This document shows positions 48,001 through 60,000 of a stretch of 64,000 nt of DNA, one piece after another. A program made the position numbers and the translations under genes. The number at the start of each line of letters is the position of its first letter. The first letter of the stretch is position 1. The notes beneath the pieces were generated by a model, which saw only the letters and a program-made list of their open reading frames with translations, was not told the DNA's origin and did not search any database. The DNA is from Corbicula japonica (lineage: Eukaryota; Mollusca; Bivalvia; Venerida; Cyrenidae): positions 12,712,638-12,776,637 of the forward strand of contig JAZAYU010000006.1 in the NCBI GenBank assembly GCA_038501625.1. The letters run 5' to 3'.

Positions 48001-51000
48001 ACAAACTGTCAAACCTGATTAATCTAAATTGGATAATTATGCAACCATATTGTAATATAAATATTCCCATCTTTATTGGAAGCCGGCATCTGAATCCTTG
48101 AATTCTACGAATGATACTTTTAGAGCAAACAATCAGATTACCGATATTTTTTATTTCAAGACAGAATCAATCATTTTTGGGTTTGAAGTATACATAACAT
48201 TTAAAAGAATTCAAATTATTTATTAGTTGAACATACACACCATAAATTATTTGGACAATTCTGTTGTTCAAATGTGTAAGTATCAACAAATTTAGATTTT
48301 AAATAAATGTCTACAAATCATGTAACCAGATGTTGACATATCAAGATTTCCGGATTATAGCGCATTACCAGTCTTAGCAATTTGCAACTTTCACACCAGT
48401 AAAATATAATTTTCAGCAGATAAGACATTCAAATGAAAATGTTTTACAGAAATTCTTAAAATTAATGCTTATGTTTGTCCAAATTGCGTTTCATACTGCC
48501 TGTAACTATCAACAAGAATGGTACATGTTCTTGAAACATTAAAAATCTAAATATCTAACAAATAGTGAAAATAAAAAAGTCTGGCTAGAATAACAGTCCA
48601 GCAGCTTATATTATCACTGGTGGCGACGAACACAGACCTGCAATATAGTGGATAATGTTAGCTATTATGTGCTTAAGCATTAGTCCGATCGTTCAGCTTT
48701 CCCGCAGAGCCTAATTTTGGATTGATTTCCGGTCACGGGAAGTAACTCGTACAGGACTGCGAAACTGTTTATTGGAAAGGCGTATACATGTTTTCTGCTC
48801 TTGGTAATTGACTAATTATTGAATGAGATATTGTCATCACATTGGGGCACCTGAGCTAATGGTGAACTTTTGGAAACTAGATTTTTTTCTGCAGCATTCT
48901 CCAGTTAGCTAACCAAACAATACAGTTACTGTATTTTAGTTTAAAAGCAAGCTGTTCACAAGTTTAAAAGAAATTTTTAAATAATGGTAACCAGTATCCT
49001 GTTTAATAAGTTTCGGGCAGAAGTTATATTTTAGGCTATGACAAAAATACTGAGAGGTCTGTGATTGGAGTTCATAACTCATACAAACATTTCTAGTGAC
49101 TGTAATTCAGTATTAGATCCCCTTAATGCACAAACATTATAGGTTGAATTGAATTTAGAAGGAGTGTTTAGTCAACCCTTATAATGAAAGGGGATGGTTT
49201 TGTAAAGTGAGTAATGTTTAATTTGGATGGGTGTAAGTGGTAAATTGGCTACAGAAAAGTATGGTCAAGTAAACTTTTCAAAATGATTACCTGTGCCATC
49301 TGAAGTGAACTATTTTAAACATTAGTAATTCTGTCTAGCCCATTGATACTGCAGAGGTCTACACTCCATATATCACATGGACTACCAGTGTAGATCTAGA
49401 TCAGCCAGCACATACATACCCACTGATCAGGTTTGCATTGTTCTTCTTGAGATCCATTGGGTAATTTCTGACTTATATAATTAAGCAATGTTAGCCTTGA
49501 GATCAGTGGGGTAATTTCTGACTTATATAATTAAGCACTGTTAGCCTTGAGATCCATGGGGTAATTTCTGACTTATATAATTAAGCACTGTTAGCCTTGA
49601 GATCCATGGGGTAATTTCTGACTTATAATTAAGCACTGTTAGCCTTGAGATCAGTGGGGTAATTTCTGACTTATAATTAAGCACTGTTAGCCTTGAGATC
49701 CATGGGGTAATTTCTGACTTATAACTAAACACTGTTAGCCTTGTGATCTGAGGGGTAATTTCTGACTTATAATTAAACTGTGCAGATCTTGATCAGATGG
49801 CACCTATGTGCCAGTTTCTGGATCTACACTGTTAGCCCATCCAATAAAGGTATATCTGTGGAGTAAAGGGATAATAGATTAACCTTATTTTAAAATAGCA
49901 TACATCAAGAAAAATTCAAACATAAAGCAAATCTCACTTTTACAAAACATCATTAATGAAATGACTGCTTTAAAGTATTATGCCATATTTCAGAATTTAT
50001 ATTGGATGGCAAATAATACTATTTATTGTTGTCACTGTTCAACTTAAAGCCTTTTTCTCCATAGACACACTTTTATTGCATGGGTGAACAGTGTAGATCC
50101 AGATCAGCTGGCACATCTGTGCCATCTGATCAGGATCTGCACTGTTTGCTTTTTTATTTGTTCCGTTATTTCTGACCAAAATGTGACCAGTGCAGATCCT
50201 GATCAGACGGCATGTATTTCTGACCAAAATGTGACCAGTACAGATCCTGATCAGCTGGCACATTCCAGACGGCACGAATTTGCCAGCTGATTTGGATCTA
50301 CACTGGTCGCACATGCATAAAATTTGGTATACATGGAGGAAAAGGTTAATATCTATCTTGGCAACAAGACAATTCTTGTCGAAACATTTTTATTGATTCA
50401 GTTTTTATATCATATCAGATTGAACTTTTTTTCTGACACAGACTCTTTATGAGAGTTAGGTGACAAAATTTGGTATAGATACAGCACTATCTTGCTTCTT
50501 TTAACAATTTTTTACAAAACTATCATTTTTCTTAAGAAATTATTACAAAATTTATCGGCTTTTTTCCATACACTCTACACAGAGGTTGCCCGTGAAAGTC
50601 TGCTTCCTATTCTGCGAGTCGGATTCTTTTCACAGTCACAGGTGAAGAATTTCACATAAGCTGCTCGAAAGTTAGCATCCATCAATGTATACACTACTGG
50701 ATTAACACAATACAAAATCCATCCGAGCACGGTAGTCCAAATATGGTGGATTGGATAATGATAATTTCTATCCATCATATTCACAATGTAATATGGTAAT
50801 GTTCCGACAAAAAATATGAAGAATATGCACAACATCATTAGAGAAAGCCGCACAGCCTTTCCGTGTGAGGAAGTTCCTTTTCTGTATCCTGTCTTTTTAA
50901 AGCTTCTGTAAGCTACAACTCCAATTCTAGCATAACAAAATGTGATAAATATACAAGGCACTAGGAAACCAGCCGTGACTGTTGCAATCCGATTGGACGG

Positions 51001-54000
51001 TTCAGCAGAAGAGTCAAATGTACATGCTAAAATGGACGACTGGAAATGGAATGCACCCCATATTTTAAAAGAAGGTGGAATGGTGAAGAATAATGGAACG
51101 ATCCAACAGACACTTATTGATATTACTACTTGTCGAGTCTTAGACATAAAACGGTATCTATTAATGTAGACAACATTGAGGAACCTGTACATTGCGATAA
51201 GTCCCAGATGAAGCATTATTACACCGACCAATGTGTAGCGGATTGCTGCAGCAGCAGAACAGAACTCCTCTCCAACGGTGTGAGCATGCCGATGGAATAT
51301 TACTGCCTGCATTGTCAAGATCAACGAACAGTAGAGAAAGATAGCGATGCTTTGACTTCCGATAAGAATACTGTTGACACTGTAACGGAGACTTGAAAAT
51401 ACAATGGCTAGAATGGTTATCAGGTTCACAGTACTTCCGATTACGCTTAGAATTATCACAAATGCTTCCAGTATTGTAAGTGTATCAGCTTTATCACACC
51501 ACCACTCTGTACATTCCAAGGTAGTATTATCTGTGACTGATGAGCTCATAGAATCTGTTGACATGGTTATTCATAACATTTGTATGTATTTTCTCAAAAC
51601 ATCAAAATATTATGAGATTTTGTTCAGTTTTGATATCTGTTTTGCTAAATCCTGCCAACATCACTTAGTCACTTATTTCATTGACAGGAGTTATTATGCA
51701 GAATCTGATAGGAGTTACAGTACATGTAGATTTCATCAGTTGGCATTTAGGTTCAGGTTGTACATATTAAATCCATCAGAATTTCTTTATTTCCACTATT
51801 TTTTACTGAATAAAATTCATTCTTCAGCAACTGTTAATTTCAACACAACTGTTACAGTCCTTCTGTTACAATCCTTTTTCTTTTCACGTGTGACAGATGA
51901 ACGTTGTCATGTAAAAACTATATAAATAATAGATTTAGTAAACCATACACCTTTCTTTACGATGCCTGGCTTCTTATTCAATTTAACAACCTTAAATCTC
52001 CAATAAACTGGTGTATATTACTGATTGGTTTAAATGTCCTGGTGAATATTTTACAATAATCCATTTTTCTTTCTAACTTCCTTTTATCATCTTAAACTTT
52101 GTAGAGTTTATTTTCTTTAATGCTTATCCAGCTACACATTTCAGATGAAAGTGAAAAACTGTATTTTGTTATATAAGTTGCCAAAATATTCCACATTTAA
52201 TTAATTAAAATTCTGATACAATTTGATAGTCTAATCCTTTGTACATAAGTTTACCAGGTATTTAGTAACATTTCTTTTTATCCTGGGTCATACCAGAACA
52301 TTTTATCTACCCTACAATATCATATCTTATTATGCACTTCAAAATTATTAATCAGGGATGAGTAAATATAGTATACCAAATTTAATATGTTTTTGTGTCA
52401 GTGTGTTGTATCTGTTTTAAGAAGATTTTTCAGTATGCAGCTGGAAGACTGGGAATCTTGGCTCTTATCAGAGTGTTGTTACATGGTCAGCTGATTAAGA
52501 AAGATAAGGAATATTATACCCCAATAAATTCATGCCCTATCTTGTAATTTATCATATAATTCCTGTTTTATACTTCTTTATCCCTTTCCACCATATTATA
52601 CATGCATTTATGGCATGGGTATTCTGCAACAGTGTAGATCCAGATCAACCTGAACATCCATACCTTCTGATCGGGTTTTTCACTGTTCTCTGTTTTTATT
52701 AGATTAAATTAAAAAGTGAACAGTGCAGATCCTGATCAAATGGCATGTGCAGATCCTGATCAGATGGCAGGGATGTGCTGGCTGATCTGGGTCTACACTG
52801 TTGGCACATGTGATAAAATGCCTATATATGGAGGAAAGGGATGAATCAGATTTGTGGTTGAAATTTTACATGTTATTTGTAAAGTGATTTTGCCTGATTT
52901 CTTCGAATTGTCAGGAGATTTATAATCTATAAATCAGTTGTATACCTCATTAAATGATTTACCTTGTAGTAAATTGATTTACTAAATATAATTTCAGCCT
53001 CTCAGTTGGTAATTTTTTATTAATGAGCATTTACAAACTAAATCAGTCATCACGATGGAAGGTTATAAAGCTGAGATTGGAAACCAGTCTCAAATCTCAA
53101 GCATCTGATTGGCTGAAATGGCAACCAGTTGGAAACCAGTCTCAAATCTTAAGCATCAGATTAAGCAATCAGATGCTTGAGATTTGCGACTGGTTTCCAT
53201 TCTCAGTTTTATAACCTTGGGCACTGGTTATATTTTTTTAAATGCTCATTAATTTTATAAACACTAACATATTAACTTTTTACAAATGAAACAAAGATGT
53301 GGGCATGACAGCAAGGCATTAACAAAATTTTGACATAATATGAGTAAAATTACCATTTATGATAAGTACATCTTTGTTTTCTGTATGAGCAAGGTAGTGT
53401 TTGCATATTTCATTCCCCAGGTTTATAGCTTTATACATTTTAACAACAATCAACTTCAAGTTCTTAACTGACTTTAAAGTAGTGACCATTATTTGATGTT
53501 ATGGTTGACTTGAAGACAATTTCTGTCCCAACAAGGCTAATCTGTCAATTAACTGATAACAATTTCAATTTGTGCCACGATAATGTTACCTTAATTTGGT
53601 TTATTTGCTTTATCTTACTTCTCCAATATTTTAACCCTTTACTTCATAATTTGATAAATGCATTTTTTCACAGGTGCAACTGGTGTAGATCCAGATCTGC
53701 ACTGTTCTCTTTTTAGACAGTAATAGCTTTATTAATCAAACATACAGTGCAGATCCTGATGAGATGGCATGGATGTGCCAGGTGATCTGGATCTAATCTG
53801 TTTGTCCAGACCGTAACGGCATATATGGAGGAAATAGTTAAAATATTTAATTCCTACAAGTTATTAATGTTGTAGAAAAAAAGTGAAGAACTTGTGAACT
53901 AGAAAAGGTTGAGCAGTTTTGTTACATGTATTACAGTAATTTACACCAGATTTGTATACTTTGTACACAATACAGCATCTTGCTATTGTGTCCTCTTTTT

Positions 54001-57000
54001 GTAATAACTGACAGAAGCTATTAAGCTCTTCATTCATGACAGAGTAAAACAAAGATAGATTCTAGTATTAGGTTTTAAGATTTGAAAAGATTATAGAAGT
54101 TACTTTTCATCACCGAAAATCAACCAACACAAGGCTGTACGGGAAAGCTGACAATCAGAAGATGACTTTAGCACATAATGGCTAACATAATCCATCTCCA
54201 AAAATCAACCAACACAAGGCTGTACGGGAAAGCTGACAATCGGAGGATAACTTTAGCACATAATGGCTAACATATTCCATCAAATTGCAGGTCTGCAATA
54301 GTCGCGGCCAGTTGGAAATAAGTTACTGACCTGTTATTCTAGTCAAAACTTTTTTTTATTTCTCTGTTTGTTAGATATTTGCATTTTTAATGTTTTAAGA
54401 GCATGTACCATTCTTGTTGATAAAGTTGTGTTTAATTTTCAGAATTTCTGTTGATGCTGCTGCCCAGCCAACTGTAAAGTTCATATTGGTTTGACTCAAA
54501 CTGTCGAGTCTTTTTAAATTCTTATTAACTCTATATTCAGAAGTACAAACAAATTCCATACCTATTGGTCCCAAAAATTCTTGTAGAGCCAAAGCAACCA
54601 AACAAGTTTTGATAGATGTTTCATGTACAAGATCATAAAGCTAAATCTGGCTAAATCTGGAGACCAGTCTGAAATCTAAAGCATCTGATTGGCTGAAATA
54701 TTGACAGGTCGCCATTTCAGCCAATCAGATGCTTAAGATTTGAGACTGGTCTCCAATTTTATCTTTATGATCTTGGGCCCTAATTGATGATGGAGTTTAT
54801 GAGCTATTTTGCAATCTTACAGCATTGTTAAATGAGAAGAGAGAAGTAGAAGAGAGGTTAAAACAAGAACTGGAATCTGAAAGAGAGAAAGACAAGAAGC
54901 TCTCTGAGGAGCTAGAGCAACAACGAAAGAGGCTACAGAAGGTGGGAAATTACTTGTTTGTCATTCACTCACGTAAGTGTTCCAGAACAGCATAGTTGCC
55001 TGGAACCTGTTACCACAAAGGTTATTGGTCATTGGTTGTGATAAAGATTCCTTGTAATGCTTATTAAGTAGGCGTTTGATGATGTGACACAAGGTTACTT
55101 GTGTGCAGGTATTGTGAGAAAAACATGTGTGACCTGCATTGAGCTATAGTTAAGTAACCATCGTTAAGTAATAAAAAATTAAGAAGGGTCATTAATACAA
55201 TTTTCAGACCTAACTTGTTTCAATGTGCTTTTAAAAATGTTGGACATGATGTGTTTTGTAGCTTTTGGGCAACTTGACCAGAAAACTTTTTCAGATGAAC
55301 ATACATAACAAGACAGAGATTCTTGAACATTTATTAATGAAATTCCTGTTAACTGATAAACTAACAAGTAATTGTGATGTTAACTTAGCTATTAACCCTT
55401 GATTCCATACATACAGCTTTTATTGCATGGGCGAACAGTTTAGATCCAGATCAGCAGGCACATCCATGCATCAGGATCTGCACTGTTTGCTCTTTGATTT
55501 ATTAGGTTATTTCTGACCATAAATTGACTGGTGCATATTCTCATCAGATGACAGGGATGTGCCGGCTGATTTGGACCTATACTGGTCCCACATGCAATAA
55601 AGTATGTATACGTGGAGTAAAGGGTTAATGAAATTCCTGTCAGTGGTCACATACATTATTGACAATTAATTATTATATATGCCTTTTTAGCTCACCTGTC
55701 ACATAGTGACAGGGTGAGCTTTTGTGATCGCCCTTCGTCCATCGTCCGTCCGTCCGTTCAAAATTGTTGTCCGCACTCTAGCAGTCTTAATTTTTATCCG
55801 ATCTTCTTCAAACTTGCTCAGAATGTTTATCTCAATTATTTCTAGGTCAAGTTCAAAACTGGGTAATTTGACCTTGAATTCTAGGTCACTAGGTCAAATT
55901 ATAGAAAAAGCTTGTCCGCACTCTAGCAGTCTTAATTTTGGTGTGATCTTTTTTTAAACTTGGTCAGAATGTTTATCTCAATGATATCTAGATCAAGTTC
56001 GTAACTGGGTCATATGACCCTTAAAACTAGGTTACAGGGTCAAATTAAAGAAAAAGCTTGTCTGCACTTTAGACGTCTTAATTTTGGTCAGATCTTCTTC
56101 AAACTTAGTCAGAATGTTTATCTCAATGATATCTTGGTCAAGTTCGAAACTGGGTCATGTGACCTTGAAATCTAGGTCACAAGGTCAAATTATAGAAAAA
56201 GCTTGTCCACGCTCTAACGGTCTTAATTTTGGTCCGATCTTCTTCAATCTTGGTCAGAATGTTTATCTCAATGACATCTAGTTCATGTTGGAAACAGGGC
56301 CATGTGATCTTGAAAACTAGGTAACTAGGTCAAATTATAGAAAAAGCTTGTTCATGTTCTAACAGTCTTAATTTTGGTAAGATCTTTTTCAAACTTAGTC
56401 AGAATGTTTATCTCAATGATATCTTGGTCAAGTTCCAAACTGGGTCATGTGACATTGAAATCTAGGTCACTAAGTCAAACTTAAGAAAAAGCTTGTCCGC
56501 ACTCTAGCGGTCTTAATTTTGGTCAGATCTCCTTCAATCTTGGTCAGAATGTTTATCTCAATGACATCTAGTTCAAGTTCAAAAGTGGGTCATGTGATCT
56601 TAAAAACTAGGTAACTAGGTCAAATTATAGAAAAAGCATGTCCGCATTCTAACAGTCTTAATTTTGGTCAGAACTTCTTCAAACTTGGTCAGAATGTCTA
56701 TCTCAATTATATCTAGATCAAGTTCGTAACTGAGTCATGTTACCTTGAAAAATAGGTCACTAGGTCAAATTAAAGAAAAAGCTTATCTGCACTCCAGTGG
56801 TCTTAATTTTGGTCCTTAAACTTAGTCAGAATGTTTATCTCAATGATATCTAGGTCAAGTTCGAAACTGGGTCATGTGACCTTAAAATCTAGGTCACTAG
56901 GTCCAATTATAGAAAAGCTTGTCCACACTTTAGTGGTCTTTATTTGGTCTGATCTTCTTCAAACTTAGTCAAAATGTTTATCTCCATGATATCTAGGTCA

Positions 57001-60000
57001 AGTTCGAAAGTGGGTCATGTGACCTTAAAAACTAGGTCACAAGGTCAGATTATTGTAAAAGCTTCTCCGCACTCTATCTTGATTTTGGTCCGATCTTCTT
57101 CAAACTTGGTCAGAATGTTTATCTCATAGACATCTAGTTTAAGTTCAAAACTGGGTTTTGTGACCTTGGAAACTAGGTCAATTTTAGAAAAAGCTTGTTC
57201 TCGTTCTAACAGTCTTAATTTTGGTAAGATCTTTTTCAAACTTAGTCAGAATGTTTATCTCAATGATATCTTGGTCAAGTTTGAAACTGGGTCATATGAC
57301 TTTGAAAACTAGGTCACTATGCCAAATTATAGAAATAGCTTGTCCGCACTCTAGCGGATTTAATTTTGGTTCTCTTTTTCAAACTTGTTCAGATGTTTAT
57401 CTCAATGATATCTAGGTCAAGTTTGAAACTGGGTCATGTGACCTTGAAAACTATGTCACTAGGTCAAGTTATAATAAAAGCATGTCTGCACACTAATGGT
57501 CTTAATTTTAGTCTTCACTTTCATTACCATAATTATGATCTTGGTTGCTTTCTTGAAATTGCCATATTGCATTATGGGTTCCAGAGTTATGGCCCCTGAA
57601 AGTGCCAAAATTAACTATTCATGCCTTGTCAGCACAATATCAGCTTCATCTTTTATTTAAATTTAACCAGACTTGTACAATACTTGAGTTACTATAAGAT
57701 CTAAGTTCGTTTCATGAACCAGCTAGATTCCATAATGGGTTCCAGAGTTATGGCCCTTAAAAGAGCCAAAGTAAGCTATTTTGACCTTTTCTCCACAATA
57801 GCAGCTTTATTTTTTGACTTGATTGTTGACAGGTGAGCGACCCAGGGTCCTATGGACCTTTTTGTATTGCATGTGCAACCAGTGTAGGTCCAGATCAGCT
57901 AGCACATCTATGCCATCTAATATGGATCTACACTGGTCACATCTTGGTCAGAAATAATCTATTGAATCAAAGCAAACAGTGTAGATCAGATGTCACTGAT
58001 GTGCTGGCTGATCTGGATCTGCATTGTTTGCACACACAATAAAGGTGTGTCTGTGGATTAACACTTTCCTGTATAGATACACCTTTATTACTAGGCCGAA
58101 CAGTTTAGATCCAGATCAGCCGGCACATCCATGCCATCTGATCAGGATCTAAACTGTTTGCTTTTTGATTCATTAGGTTATTTCTGACCAAAATGTGACC
58201 AGTGCAGATCCTGATCAGATGGCACGGATGTGCCGGCTGATCTGGATCTACACTGGTCGCACATACGAAAAAATGCGTATATATCAAGGAATGTGTTAAT
58301 GGGTTAAGTTTTGATTATTATATATTTTATAAAAGGTGATTGAGAGCAAGGAAGCTGAACAGAAGCTTCTGGAGAGTCAACTCAGTGACACCAAGTTAGA
58401 GAAGGACCGTAAACAAGAGGAGGTGCTTCGTGCCCGCGAGGACATCCTCTCTAACTTTGCTGAACTCATGGAGACAGAGTTACAGTGTAGTATCTGTAAT
58501 GAACTGTTTGTTAAGGTAATAACAAATTTGGGTTGTCATAGAAATTTGAAGGGGGGTGCTTTTCTAAAAAATGAGATGAGATTTTTCTGACGGCTTAAAC
58601 TGAGTTACTGTGGACCAGACATGAATGACAAAAAATGTTGTGATAAAAACAGGTTGCATCCTACACCCCATTGTACACCCATTTGAAAAATGGTGATATT
58701 TTATGTTAAGGCTTAGGTTTTTTATAAACTTTCCAGCCAATTACTTAAAGTCGCCAAACTTGGTAGGGAGTGGTATTGTTGAGAAGATGATCCCTATTGT
58801 TTCAGGGGTTAAAAGGTCTAAGTTACTGTGACCTTTAACTGAACAGTGTGACCTACAGTAACCAAACTTGGTATAAAGATACACATTTGTTTATGGTCAG
58901 TATATGACCCCCATTGATTTTGGAGTCAGTAATTCATAGGTTAAGATCACAGTGCCCTGTAAGTGAGAATTGGTTTCAATAAGTAACAGAAGAATTATTT
59001 ACCAATAGATACCCGACTTGGTGTATTGTTTGCTTGTAGTCAGTAGACCACCTTGATTAATACTTTTGTCAGCAGGTCAAATATCAGAACCCAGTCACCT
59101 TAAAGTGAATAGAAAATTGCAGATAGTCAATAACTGAAAAGACTGTTGGACATATAGTCAGCAAACCTGGTAGGGTGAATGTGTTTAGGGAGATGATGAC
59201 TCCTGGTTCACTGAATTTTGGGTTCAGTTGGTCAAAGTCGATGTCAGCTTTACTTCAATCTTAATGATTAACTGAAGAATGGTGTGACCTACAGCCTACA
59301 AATTTTGTGTTTAGATTGCTTCTGGTCAGTAGACCCGATAACTCTTATTTCCCATCATTCACTGAATCAATGAATGTTTGCTGTCTTGAGTCATAGGGAT
59401 GAAGATTTTCCTTGGTCAGAGGTTGACCCAGATTGTTTTTGCTAAACATTTGTGTATAATGACCCTCTTAGTGGTTCTCTTGTCTTTTTTTTTAAAAAAT
59501 CCTCTGAATTCCCAATATAAATCAACTTTAATTCCAGAAAGAAAACAGTTCCAGTCTTGGGAAAATTATCAGAAACATTGGTCAAACAATGTTGACTTTC
59601 CTCTTTATTTACTGACTCCTTGACTGCATTTTATGGGTCTAATTTGATCAGTCATAGCAATTGGTCATGTTTGTACAACAAGTCATTGATTGAACAGGAC
59701 AAATAAAATCAAACAACCAGTAGCAGTAACTCAAGATGTGTAATATGAAAAAGTTAATTGTGTGGTAGCAGATAACATTAGTATTTCATAACAACACTAA
59801 ATCATAAAACAGAAGAATTTGGAGATCTTGGACAAATTGCTTGTCCTTGTACATGGAAGTGCCATGTTTGAATATTCTTCATGTTTCCTTTTTATAACCC
59901 CACAAACAAAGTTTGAGGGCGTATATAGGAGTGAGCTTGTCGGTCGGTGGGTCAGATTTTTCGTTTCCAGATGATAACTCATGAAAGGCTCGACATATTT

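Larger units (their letters stand above)
40167..54822 (+). other. RNF8 intron 6, the repeat-rich 14.7-kb intron
   Basis: Contains the antisense GPCR gene, eight copies of the TTAA foldback MITE (e to l), a pogo-like MITE, a hAT-like candidate, two tandem-monomer elements, a 1.5-kb inverted-repeat element and its partial copy. Stretches not covered by those entries (for example 40170-41000, 45900-46680 and 48800-49350) show nothing I can identify. Confidence 0.7.

Noticed and set aside
51130..51925. Plus-strand open frames overlapping the GPCR
   Set aside because: Antisense shadows of the GPCR and its upstream sequence.
55724..57599. Several 60-80 residue open frames in the 145-bp tandem array
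   Set aside because: Periodic translation of the repeat monomer; no start context or domain.
36710..58287. Repeated short proteins with SVDPDQ and LIRIYTG-like words
   Set aside because: They are translations of the TTAA foldback MITE arms (GTAGATCCAGATCAG and complements). Similar words in many frames come from the repeat, not from a protein family.
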